From: Aporrectodea caliginosa | Lineage: Eukaryota; Annelida; Clitellata; Crassiclitellata; Lumbricidae | Direction: 5' to 3' | Assembly (NCBI GenBank): GCA_020284085.1 | Contig: JACEVL010000482.1 | Span: 515,001-579,000, forward strand | DNA: 64,000 nucleotides | Part shown: positions 18,019 to 29,936 of the stretch, one piece after another | Position numbering within the stretch: position 1 is the first letter of the stretch | Layout of the letters: the number at the start of each line of letters is the position of its first letter | Notes under the pieces: model-generated | Told to the model about the DNA's origin: nothing | Database searches by the model: none | The model's input: only the letters and a program-made list of their open reading frames with translations | Translations under genes and position numbers: made by a program

Positions 18019-18954
18019 TTCAACTAAGTACGTTTGCTGCGAAAGGGATCGCAGTTCCTTATTTCACATCGCGGAATCGGTTGGCATGCGATTAGATACC
18101 GGAAAAATGTTAAAGGTGAATCCGATTGAACTTACTGAGACCTACTCGACTTTTCACGGGCGACCATATAGTAGTCCACGTAAAGGCTCTTTTTAGGGAC
18201 GGAAGTGTCTGTTTCCCAGACGTTTACATTTCCATTTGTAGACCACTTTGTAGCTCAGGACTTAGAAGATTTTCCCATTTTCCATTCATACAACGTGTTT
18301 CTGAGTCGCACTCCAAATATGATCCCTATCATCTCATCAGTAGGCTACGACTATTCGAGGAATCTGGAACCAGTCGCCAGTAGGCTATGTCTGAGAGGAC
18401 GAGAGACAAATAATCAGTATCAAAATAAACAATATCAGACAATGTAAATATTCAGTCAAGGACCAAGAACCACAAAATACCGTCAGAAACCTTGGTTTAG
18501 TTCTGGACAAATACCTATCTACGGCGGTATGCTGTCTTCAGTTCTTACGCTTACCAAATGCGTCAGGTCAAAGTTGACAGCTTATACGGTAACGCCGTCC
18601 TTGCATGACGAAGTTCCTATTTCGTCAACTGTGCTGCCAAAATTCTCGCGTGTTTCAAACTACCTTCAAGTGGCACAATACGTTGGTCTCTCGGTTGGGG
18701 ATAGAATAACAATCAAGATTTTACTCTTCAGTCTATATACTCTATAGCATCAATGACCGTTTCGATTGATAGCATCTGTGAGCTTTCTATGAGCCATCCG
18801 GTATTGGTTTATATATAGAACCACCCTGTTCGACGAACTCTGCGCTCTTTAGCTTGTGGTGACGTTGTGAATCCGTGCTCACGTATACAGCAAATGGTGC
18901 ACATGTGCTTCCATGTGAATCAGGTCATTCTTCTGCAACAGTCATCCGCTAGCA
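18017..18954. other. No feature seen
   Basis: Several short ORFs without recognisable motifs; no splice-supported exons. Confidence 0.4.
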
Positions 18955-19112
18955 ATCATAAAAAATGAGCAGTAGGACGTGATGGGCGCCTTGCATGGCT
19001 ACCAAACAGTTAGATTCGACTCCTGTAATAACTTGTGATCATCCGTTAATACTATGAATTGTAATCAAACTGCGTACTTGTCAGTTTGAAATATTAAAAC
19101 GAAGATTATTAT
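18955..19112 (+). mobile_element. 5'-truncated copy of the tRNA-derived SINE
   Basis: Aligns with the 3' body of the SINE at 20286: AAAATGAGCAG-type start, GGGC-CCTTGCA, then ACTTGTCAGTTTGAA and a short A/T-rich end. The tRNA-like head is missing. Confidence 0.65.
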
Positions 19113-19864
19113 AACTAAAGTTCAGCGCCAGATATAGTTCAAGAAACTTTTCGACCAATCTTACGTAACACATTTCTAGATCTGTTCGATTGCTGCAATT
19201 TCAGAGCCTTTGCCAAATGAATTGTTCAGAATATTTATTCGTTTCCCCAGCACTTCATTGCTGTCAATTCGTCGACGTTGCTTAGTCACACGGTCATCTA
19301 CCCCGTCGAGTCATTCGCCGCTTTCAATACTTCCCAACGTTGCTCTTCTGATCCTGTTAACGTTTCTCATCCTGGTTATGCGACCCAGAAGACCTATATT
19401 TTCCGTCTGATGATCGCTTGCATTAGGCCATCTTTTATATCCAGCTTTCTTCTTACTTTGATATTCTTGATTTGCTGTACGACTGTACATTTCAGACGAC
19501 AGTTATCAATATCTTTATGAGGACTAATCAGATGTTTTGGTTGCGATGAATTATGGATTCCTTTCAAAGTCCCGCGAGGTTCCTGGAAAAGATGTAAGCC
19601 TTCAATTGTTTGCAAAATTCGATAAGAGGAGTAGCATCCCGCAAAGCCGCTGATATTGGATTCCACAGCTGCAGATGTGGAAAGAGAACGAGAAACCATA
19701 AATCTCTTTCTTTGGGTAGGACTTAATCAACAGGTGGCGTCAGGAAACCGGTTTTAACTTTCTCTGGTGGGATTAAGCTTGAGTTGAATGCACTGTATAG
19801 GTCAGCAAGGGGTATCTCATAACAGACCAAGAAGCGCACTGTAAACGACAATGACAGCAACTTT

Positions 19865-20155
19865 AAACTGGTTCAGAGCGGAATAAGAAAAGCGGTTAAC
19901 TGGTCACAATCTGGAGAAGAGAACAAGTAAATTGGTCAAGGGACAGAGAAGAAAACCAGTTAACTCGTCCATAGCTGGAGAAGAAAACAAGTAAATTGGT
20001 CAAGGGACAGAGAAGAAAACCAGTTAACTCGTTCTTAGCTGGAGAAGAAAACAAGTAAATTGGTCAACAGATAGAGAAGAAAACCAGTTAATTAGTCTCG
20101 AGCTGTGAATAAAACAAACTAACTGGTCCCAAGCTGAAGAAGAAAACCAATCGGC
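19865..20155 (+). repeat. Minisatellite of 32-bp monomers in 64-bp dimers
   Basis: CTGGAGAAGA-type starts recur at 19911, 19975, 20039 and, degenerate, at 20103: an exact 64-bp period. Each 64-bp unit splits into two diverged 32-bp halves of the form GGTCA...GAGAAGAAAAC...TTAACT. Confidence 0.85.
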
Positions 20156-20285
20156 TACCGAGTCCCAGTAGATAGAGGAATAGGTCAAAGTTGCCTCGGT
20201 AAAAAGTAGCAGAATCTTGTAATGTTGCATTTTTTTTAGATTCATGTGACAACGTGGAAACAAGAGTCGCATATAGAAATCATGA

Positions 20286-20560
20286 GGTGGGGAGATAGTT
20301 GAATGGTAACACGCTGGCACGCAGAACAGAAGGACGCTGGTTCGATACCCGCTAATTCCATATAAGGTTGACTCAGCCTTCAGCTCGCTAGGGGCCACTT
20401 TAAAATGAGCAGCAGGACAGATGGGCTCCTTGCAGGCTGCCATTACAGTTAAATTAGACTCATGTTAAACTTATTATTATCTGTTACTACTATGTCACGT
20501 ACTCGTACTGCGCACTTGTCAGTTTGAAGTAATAAACGAATATTATTATTATTATTATTT
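20286..20560 (+). mobile_element. tRNA-derived SINE
   Basis: The head holds a box A match TAGTTGAATGG (20296-20306) and a box B match GGTTCGATACC (20339-20349) of RNA polymerase III promoters. A non-tRNA body and a (ATT)n tail at 20537-20560 follow. A truncated sister copy is at 18955. Confidence 0.75.
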
Positions 20561-20851
20561 TGAAATGTTGAGTCTTGGTAGAATCTTACTTCCTTGCAAT
20601 AAAGGTGGATTGCTAGGCAGAGGAGATTGTAACACATAACCTCAGTCTTCTTCAGGGATTGGGAATGTATAGGTGACTTTTGAGACGCCCGGTCATGCAT
20701 GTGGACAGCGCATCCTTTGCGCAGCCAGACAACAGTTCAGACAATTTTATGCACGCATTTTGGGGTCATCTGAATATTCATGGAATTTCATGAAGACTAG
20801 TGACACCATAAATTGATATATGCGTTTAGCCGGTTCAAACTGCGAACACAT

Positions 20852-20867
20852 ATAAATAAATAAATAA

Positions 20868-20928
<61 letters not shown>
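20852..20928. repeat. (AAAT)n and (TA)n microsatellite
   Basis: An AAAT tetramer block followed by TA dinucleotides. Confidence 0.9.
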
Positions 20929-20930
<2 letters not shown>

Positions 20931-21989
20931 CGCACTAAGCTTATAGACCCTATTGTACAATACAGACCTAGTCCCTTAGACATATAAAAATATCCGAGAT
21001 ATTAAAGCAACAATTACGACTTTAGCGACTAACTGTCGGCAGCGGTGCTGAAATATATACAGACTGTATATGTATACACCTGTGCGTTTGCGTGCGCGCG
21101 TGTGTATACGTGGAGGTGTGTGTAGGTATGTGAGCGTGTGCGTGTGTGTGTGCACATGTATTCCAAACAAGTGCACGATATTGTGCAATATCGTCTCCAT
21201 AATATATTATATATATATATGTATATGTATAATTGTATATGTATCATATATATATAGCGGAAACACTAAAGGAACAACGAGTTTAGCGACGACAGTATCG
21301 ATGGTAATAATATGCATGCATGTATAGTCTACGCATCTCTCTATATGCGTATACGTGTATACATATTACGATTTCAGCTTAGCAGTAGAAAAGATAACGC
21401 TATACATATATCAAACTCGAGTTCTATATATATACATAATATTTATAAAGCAGTCTAATGAAGCTAAATATATTATATATAATACCTATGGAAATGTTTT
21501 TACATTATACATTATGATCATGCACATATACATATATATACATTTCCATATAAAATTAAGTGACATATAATACATATATATATATATGTAAATGAGATAC
21601 AGGCGGGTATCTTAATCGTATATCTCGTTTTATAAGAACGTTCCGACTCTTTCAGCATTTATATCGGCACCTATGTTGGACTGTTCCTTACATGTTTCCG
21701 TGTCTCTGCCCGTCTTTGCCTGTCGTTGTATCTATACCTGCATTTGTGTGTGTGGCTGTCTCTGTATTCTCTCTGCCTGTCTGTCTTTCTGTCTGCTTGC
21801 CTCTCTTTCAGATTCGATGGCGCTAATGTTCATGGTGTTTTTCTTCCGAAGCTCAAAAAAATGCGTAGCACCGATCCCACACACACCTACACATACACAC
21901 ACAAAGCACACGCACATACACACCTACCACACACACACAAGCACACACAACAAACACACATACACGTATAGATCTGTATATATAATATA
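20929..21989. other. AT- and TG-rich low-complexity region; no gene
   Basis: Scattered TATA, (TG)n (21100-21155) and (CACA)n (21877-21965) stretches. ORFs here follow the dinucleotide repeats. Confidence 0.5.
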
Positions 21990-22967
21990 CAGGGTGGGCC
22001 AGTAGGAATGCAAATACTTTGAATGGATATAACTTAACAATTGTTATCCGAACATCGTGCCCAATATACTTAATTGAAAGTAATCATCTACTCTACTACT
22101 GTGTCAAATCTTGCACTGATATACGGCACCGTTGTTATAAAATTTCGGTGCGGCGCACACCTCTCAATTTTGAATGTAAATATTGAACATCATGGCGCCG
22201 CTCACGGAAGAGGATAGAATTTTAATCCGAATTTTAAGAGCAGAAAAAGGATACAATGCACATCAGATGATGATAGAATTCCCTTCTAGAAAAATGGAAT
22301 AAATATGCTCTACATCGATTAATTAAACAAACTGATGCTACGAGAACGTCTAACAGCCGCAACTGTGGTCGCAAACGTTCAGCGCGCACAGCAGCGAACA
22401 TTGCACAAGTCCAAGAGTTGCCTATCTGAACGCTAACGTGCCAGAGTTAATTGAACCGGAGAACTGGCCACCGAACAGTCCGGATTTAAACCCGGTTGAC
22501 TATTCGATCTGGGGTTGTCTTCAGCAACTGCATGGTTTATCGGGAACCGATACGTGACGTTGAACATTTTAAAGCAGCGATTCTTTGCTGCTGGGCTGAG
22601 ATAACCAAAGCACTGTTGGACTCAGCCATCGATCAGTGGTCATCTCGTGTTGATGCAGTCCTTAAAGCACGTGGTATTTGTTTGACTGATGGTAAATTCA
22701 CTCAAGATATTAATTGTTAAGTGATTGTTTAGAATTGACATCTTCAGTTTCAGACTTTTGTTTTTTCTTGCAGTTTTATAACAAGAAAATGGCACATCGA
22801 ATATTAATAGCATTATCTCAAAACCTCGTAAAAGTATCTCGTGGATATTTTGCAGAATGATAAAATGGATAATTAGCTTCAATCTGATATATTGGACAAG
22901 ACGCTCAGATAAGATGTTTTGAAGTTATAAGGCGTCAAAGTTGTTGCATTCCAACTGGCCCACCCTG
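21990..22967 (+). mobile_element. Internally deleted Tc1/mariner-superfamily element
   Basis: The terminal inverted repeats CAGGGTGGGCCAGT and its counterpart ending GGCCCACCCTG are flanked by TA on both sides. At 978 bp it is shorter than an autonomous element; its interior is transposase sequence with a deletion and stops. Confidence 0.85.
22192..22720 (+). pseudogene. Tc1/mariner-type transposase remnant
   Basis: It starts MAPLTEEDRILIRILRAEKG, a helix-turn-helix N-terminus, goes out of frame at an early stop and resumes with sequence like NCGRKRSARTAANIAQVQE. It then jumps to the C-terminal motif WPPNSPDLNPVDYSIWG, which carries the third catalytic acidic residue. The first two catalytic Asp regions are deleted, so no active enzyme can be made. 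Confidence 0.75.
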
Positions 22968-23523
22968 TAAATACATAATGAAATGTGTGTACATGCAGCT
23001 GCGGAACACTTTGCGTGCATCTGTGTAATGATTGAAATGGATATACGAAGCTATTAATGCGATGATTGACGTTTGGTGGGAATGAGATGCGAGTGATCGA
23101 ATTCTTGAAAGGGATCGATCGACTTATCGGTTCTCGACTGGCAGCTGGAAATTGAAAAGTTCTGAGGCTTAGAGACAACGATAGACCAGACTTTCAAAGT
23201 GACAGGGAAAGAGACAACACACAACGGAGAATGGAACAGATAGACAGACAGAGCAAATGATTAATGGAGCAGAAAGGCAGGCAGACAAGCAGTCAGGGAG
23301 ACAGGCAGGCAGGCAGGCAGGCAGATCTGGGAGATAAAAACAACAGACAGGTTAAAAGCGGCAGATAAATATGGTTATAGGCCTACATATTTTTTATGGA
23401 CTGAGTTCCCTGACGGCCAGAATGCCCGGCTGTGGATGCGTGATAATTTTTCTCCTGGTCTGTTTGACTGACTGCTTCGCTCGACCGACCGACTGACTGA
23501 CTGACCTCCTGCCTGCTTGACTG
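22968..23523. other. No gene; GGCA-rich repeat
   Basis: Contains a (GGCA)n tract (about 23276-23327) and GACT-rich sequence near 23465-23520. No supported ORF. Confidence 0.5.
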
Positions 23524-24086
23524 CAGAGATGGGCACGATTATTTACATTGCTAATCGATTAGAATTAGAATTAGCTACTGAAATTTGCAAATCGATTAGA
23601 ATCAGAATTAGCAGCAGCTAAGCAATTAGCAATTAGAATTAGATGAAGCGCCATGCAGTCGGTCCATAATTTGTTTGTCAACTTGAAGTTCATCATAACG
23701 TGGCTGAAAAAGTTTAACGATATGTAAGCTGCCATGGCTTCCAATAAGCATTGATAATTTTACTGCATCTTGTACACTTCCTTATTAATTTTGCTCTTCC
23801 TTCCGAATCTTCCGATATCACTTTTATCTCAAATACCATCAAATAAGGTTTCAGCAAATTCAGGATAATTTTATCAGTAGTCGCCTGTGCAGCCATTGTG
23901 AAAGCATAATAGAGAAAAGTTGATCTAATCGAACAGCTAATCGTTTTACGATTAGAATTAGCTAAAAATTGCTAATCAATTAGAATTAGAATTAGCATCA
24001 AGCGACAGCTAATTGATTAGAATTGGCTCATTGTCTAATCGATTACCTAATTGATTAGAATCTAATCGATTAGTTACCCATCTCTG
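23524..24086. mobile_element. Non-autonomous hAT element
   Basis: The ends are CAGAGATGGG and CCCATCTCTG. The flanking octamers CTTGACTG (23516-23523) and CTCGACTG (24087-24094) differ at one base, fitting the hAT 8-bp duplication. The interior is rich in ATTAGAATTAG and AATCGATTAG subterminal repeats. Confidence 0.85.
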
Positions 24087-24589
24087 CTCGACTGGTTGGC
24101 TGGTCAATGTTTGCCCGCCGAATACTGCCTGTATAAATCAAAGACACTGTCTTTTAGTCTGTAGACATGTTTACACGTAGTAAAAAGAGAACGCACTGCA
24201 TAAAATGGTGGCGCACATACAGGCTAACGTAGAAACAAGAGCGGTTACCAGGGAGTCAATACACCCGTCTAATGATGACTCTAAAGTTTAACGACATGCA
24301 TCTTACGGTTGCTTTATACGGCTGTTGATGTCCTTAATGCATACTATATTCGATTTCAATTGCCTTTCCCTTTTCTCCTGTTGACTACTGATCATCTGTT
24401 TTCATAAACAAAGAAATGCCACTGGGAATTCCTTTGTCCGCTAAGTGGCTTAGACCTCGGCTTCTATTTCATGTTTATACATTTCAGACTAACTCTGGCT
24501 GATGTCTAACTAATGAATAAATTCTATATGCACGACGATGTCTATTCGCAGTATACGTCCGGACTAACTCAGTGTAGGCCTAGTCCATC
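24087..24589. other. No feature seen
   Basis: Unique-looking sequence between the hAT element and the start of block A. Confidence 0.4.
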
Positions 24590-26094
24590 GCCATCAGCCA
24601 AACGAAGGCTGGTCCGAGCGTTGTTAAGATAAACAAACTAACGGCTGTCGACGCAGTTTTTGATGTCAACGAGTGTTTAGGAACCGTCGGAATCCAATCG
24701 AATCGTGTTCTCAACAATAATATTTGCAGTGGAACTCAAAGCGTAAACACTCCCTTGAACTTAATTTCACTAAAAAATACCGTGAATGAATGTCACTCGT
24801 GTCTAACATTACATAAAAATTACTATAATTATTTTAATATCTGGAACATAAATTATATTCATGTTGTCTCAACAAACACTCTTTTGAACTTAATTTCACC
24901 AAAAATACTGTAAATAAATATAATTCGTAAGTGGCATGACATCCTGATCATCAACATATTAACATCTGGAACATAAATATATTCATGTTACCTCAATTAA
25001 ATTTCTTTCACACAGACGTGAACAAAATAAAGATTAAAGACACGTCTATGTTGGGAACCACATTAATTATAGAACCTAGCGTTAAATAACTGCCTCGCAA
25101 TCTTAATACGACAACTTATACATTCTGTCGTCTAAGCCTGCTTTGTTGCGAACCTTTGTCGAAGGTTGCAAGTCAGTGACCAACTAATCCCAGCGTAGAT
25201 GCCAGTCGGCGTCTATTGCCTAACGCCCTGCTCATGCATTTGGTCCCTGGGAGGTCGGTTGATCAAACTCGACGTCAGATGCCGGATACACTTTTTCCAA
25301 CGCTCCCTGCTATAGCCATTAAAAAACCTTGACCCTGCGACCTCTGATTGACCAGGTCAGTGAATATTATCAGGGTTACAAAATATGATTCCTCAATATT
25401 ACCATAACCCATAGATTGTGAGTTCAGCCATTACCATATCATTTGTATCTGGAAGCAAAAGGAGTAACCTACACAGGAGTAGAATGCAATTAACCGACAC
25501 TTCGGGTATTACCACAGATAAGATCTATTACGGCGGCCTCTAGCGAATGAATGAGTACTAAATAACTACGGGTCGGCACTTTGCCTGAAGGCAGTATACC
25601 AGGCGCATCGCCACTAATGCTGATCCCTCTAGAGAATGGCTGTGTACTAAATTCTTACACAACGATTCTTTTATTCTTGCGTTCCATTTACTACACCATA
25701 AACGGCCAACGTTTCGTTGGCGGTTTTTCTACGAACCATTTATATGCCAATCGGACCTGAACCAACAACATTTTCTGCCAGTCTTGACTTAAGGTTCTTA
25801 GTAATTGCGTGTATAGAATTCAAGGATGAGGCTTCCCGTGTTCCGACCAGCTTTCAGCATATAGGCCTAGGGGAGTGTAAAAGTCAGGAGAGAGAGGAAC
25901 TCAACCTGGGCTGACTATATGAAGTCCTCCATAGATCGAGCCTCGCACTGTCAACTTGCCCGATCGGTAGCTTATTATGCTTATATATCTCAACTGAAAA
26001 CATGATACACAGATAATTATAATCTATGGGTTATAGACTCTAAAGCTTATAAAGTTATTTCAGAGTATTTGGAGTAAAACTGTATATAGCAAGA

Positions 26095-26285
26095 AGCAGT
26101 GGAAGCAGAAGTCTGTGCTCATGTCTCTGTCTTTGTCTGTGCCTGTATCTTTGCATACATCCACGTGTATTTTAGAAATGTGCGTCTAGTATACACTTCA
26201 GCTGTCCAGCGTGTTAGCCTCGCCGTCTTTGTACCTTAATTAACTGCAACAGACTGCCATGCAACATGCAACATGCGAGTCTTGC
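26095..26285 (+). repeat. Local duplicate inside block A, copy 1
   Basis: About 180 bp around GAAGCAGAAGTCTGTGCTCA is repeated at 26738-26915 with few differences; blocks B and C show a single copy. Confidence 0.8.
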
Positions 26286-26384
26286 CCTCTCTCTGCCTCT
26301 GTTTCGCAGGCAGCTGAACATTATTGTGTTTCATTGTGACCTTGCTTTATCAAGATTTGCTGCCATCACACTTTATGCAACATG

Positions 26385-26540
26385 ACTTCGTAATTAGGTG
26401 TCCCTATTTAGCGGGATCTAATGATCCCTTCAGGGCCTCCTTCTTGAAACCATAACAAGTCATTCATGTTACTACATTACAGTGTTGGTTCTATTGCTGG
26501 TTCAAAATAAAAAATTTGATTGATTGATCGATCGATCGAT

Positions 26541-26571
<31 letters not shown>

Positions 26572-26575
26572 GAAA
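26385..26575 (+). mobile_element. Retroposon tail with (GATT/GATC)n
   Basis: TATTTAGCGGGATCTAATGA and the CCCTTCAGGGCC that follows, ending in a GATT repeat. The same motif with a GATT tail occurs at 60065-60190. It is probably a truncated LINE or SINE 3' end. Confidence 0.5.
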
Positions 26576-27056
26576 GAAACAACTCTGTGATAGGTGAATG
26601 CGGAATTACGATTACCATTACGATATTAGTAAGTTAGTAACGTTTATTTGCGCTCATGATTTACATTGAGCAGGACGATGATAAGTCCTCCATGCATTAT
26701 TAAAGTGCATTGCGACGCTATACGAACACGAGAGGTAGTAGAAGCAGAAGTCTGTGCTCATGTCTCTGTCTTTGTCTGTGCCTGTATCTTTGCATACATC
26801 CACGTGTATTTTAGAAATGTGCGTCTAGTATACACTTCAGCTGTTCAGCGTGTTAGCTTCGCCGTGTTTTTACCTTAATTAACTGCAACAGACTGTCATG
26901 CAACATGCGAGTCTTGCACAACTAAACATAGCATCGATTCGCAAACTACTTTAAAACAATTGAACGTTAGAAGCAGGTAACAAGAAGAGCATAAGAGTGT
27001 GTGCTTGAATTCATGTTTCTTTCTGTGTCCTTGTCTGTTTCTGTGTTAACGTGTCA

Positions 27057-27606
27057 CAGTGTGATTTTCCTTACAGGTTTTATTTTAGTTATAGTTATAG
27101 TTATAGTTAATGATTTTTTATTTTAGTTATAGTTATAGTTATAGGCATAGTTAGTATTATTTTTTTAGTTATAGTTATAGTTATAGTTAATGGATTTTTA
27201 TTTTAGTTAATTTTAGTTACTACTTAGTTACAATAATTAAGTCTATAAGCAAAATTGTGCGTATTAATACGCTGTTTCACAATTTACTCAGAGCTATGAA
27301 AACCTTTGAAGCATGGGTACATTCAGCTTCATCAATACACGAGTTTCCAAAGTAACTGACAAATTTCACAATAAAAATTTCGCATTTTTCGTTCTCATTT
27401 ATGTCGTATCGTCCATATTGCACTTCCTATTTTTATTTTTTGTATTAACGAAAATAAAGATGAATTTTCGTTAGTGTTATTTTCGTTATAGTTATAGTTA
27501 TAGTTATTGATATTTTTAGTTATAGTTATAGTTATCGTTAACGAAATCATTTTATTTTCGTTAACGAACATTTTCGTTATCGTTATCGTTAACGAAAATC
27601 ACACTG
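27057..27606. mobile_element. Non-autonomous hAT element specific to block A
   Basis: The ends CAGTGTGATTTTC and GAAAATCACACTG are flanked by a perfect octamer ACGTGTCA (27049-27056 and 27607-27614). The interior is (GTTATA)n-like repeats. Block B at about 39665 reads straight through this point (ACCTGTCATCTG), so it is an empty site. Confidence 0.85.
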
Positions 27607-27983
27607 ACGTGTCATCTGCTTACTATGTGCATCTGTATTGTTTTCACAAGTGACTTCTCCTCATTCGAGAGAAACGGTGCGCAACCTGCGATCGTGAGAG
27701 GAAGAGTTGTCGGCCGTGTACACATTGGCTAATTATAATGCAGCTGCTGCCGTGTGCTTATTAATTGAAAAATAGTTGAAACCATTGTTTAAAAACTGAG
27801 GTAGGCCTATTGTAGAGTGAATCATAATAGTTTTAATGTGTGGTGTGTGCGCACGAAACGATCTCTATCTCCTGTTCCTTTCAAGCATCCTATTTGTCCT
27901 CTTTAGATTATTATATCTGTAATCGTAAGTGCGAGTCTGTTGTCCGGCTGTCTGGATATTTATCTCGTATCTATTCAAAAGCC

Positions 27984-28090
27984 TTGCATGCGAAAGCAGC
28001 CGACCGTGCATGAGGATGTACAGTTCACCGACTACGCCACCCTGCTTTCAAAGCATGACGCTCTCTGAAGCAACTCATCTTCGGACAACA
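27984..28090 (+). other. Segment conserved in blocks A, B and C
   Basis: TGCGAAAGCAGCCGACCGTG and the following 60-90 bp are shared with 40047-40145 (B) and, for a shorter stretch, 52142-52185 (C). Function unknown; it lies upstream of the first coding exon, so it could be promoter or 5' UTR. Confidence 0.35.
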
Positions 28091-28349
28091 AAGACGAGCA
28101 CAACAAAGGCTAGCGGCGACCCATTTTAATCTAATCTACCATAATCTGTTCTAGTATAATCAAATCTAATCTACTATGATCTTGTCTATGGCATCGTTAT
28201 CTTATAGTGAATAAGATATCATCAAACGCCGGTCGCCTCGAGTGTAACCGTTGCAAAAACCGTTATCCATTGGAGAGAAAACTTCGAACCGTTGATTCCA
28301 ACATAAGTAGGAGCAAAAATAGGAGGACGAGGATTAGACGGAAGTGGAG

Positions 28350-28660
<311 letters not shown>

Positions 28661-28719
28661 ATAATGAGGAGGAGGAAGAGGTGAGGAGGCGGAGGCGGAG
28701 GCGGAGAAGAAGATGAAGA

Positions 28720-28890
<171 letters not shown>

Positions 28891-29477
28891 AGAAGAGCAG
28901 TTCCTTTACGCTCTCCCCTAATGGCAGCCATACATACAGTGTTACTTACTAATAAGCTCACTAGCTGTCAGTTTGACAGGACACACCCGTAATTCGAAAT
29001 CCAAACGCAGAGGGAAAAGCAAACGTTTTATTTGAAATTTGCTATGGTGCCACTATACAATGAAGATAAACAAGTCAGTTTTCTACAGTTAGCCAGTTAC
29101 TGTTTAACGATGCTCTGTCATAACAAAGATGAGTAGCGTCGTCCTCCTCCTTCGTCCAGGCTTAAGGCAGGAGTTTACAATCAGTTGAGATACATTTAAG
29201 CCATTGTGAATGGGAGCACTCACAACGTCGCTCGTCTCCTGGCAACGGTACTGCAGATCGAGTTCTATATAGGCAGCCTGCATAGAAAAATCAAGCCAAG
29301 CACTTGCGCATGCTGTAGTTTTCTCTCGTTTATTAGTAGGCACCTTGTAAAGCTGACGTTTTGGGAGAGAGAAAAAGCATTCGTTGAAACACCGAATGTT
29401 CACCGTTGAAGAGCGTTAGGTTTTCAAGAGATAACTCAACAAAGGCACATTGGCATTAAGCTGCTAAATCCTCAGCA

Positions 29478-29936
29478 ATGTTCATTTTCGGTAATTTTCG
29501 CAGCGATAGCTGCAATTTTCAATGGGCAAATGATGGCTATCGCTCCCACCGCACAAAACGCAGTGGTTGTGGTCATTTCATAATCCGAAGTCCTCTTCTC
29601 CAAAGCAACGTCGTACTAGTCACAGGGCTGTTGCTAGGATGTTTCCTGACTTTCGAAAGCGTCGATTCCAAGTCTTTTCAGCGGACCTTCCTTCCCAACG
29701 GAACGACGTTGTGTGCTCAGGACAAACCAGATTCTGTCGTTTCGTTGGATCAGTTGAACACTGGACTCAGACTGGCCTCCGGAGTCTGCCTTCGGGATGA
29801 ACAGAAATGCGCCTGGCACTGCCAGAACAACGGAAACTGCACCAGCTTCAACTACAACGGCATCAAGAGACAGTGCGAAGAGTTCTACAGAGACCCCGTC
29901 AACTATACCCTCAGCGACTCTTGTACTTACTTTCAG
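29478..29936 (+). CDS. Gene A exon 1: signal segment and PAN/Apple domain
   Basis: It begins MFIFGNF; the homologous ATG in block C (53446) supports this start. [15 protein letters not shown] (about residues 46-60) is a hydrophobic signal or anchor segment. The PAN/Apple core has [20 protein letters not shown], with [13 protein letters not shown] following, and several NxT/S sites. The exon ends TACTTTCAG before GCAAGT, a GC-type donor, leaving phase 0. Confidence 0.75.

Noticed and set aside
20286..20365. A functional tRNA gene
   Set aside because: Box A and B are present but the acceptor stem and anticodon arm do not fold convincingly; body and tail identify a SINE. The same applies to 40399-40632.
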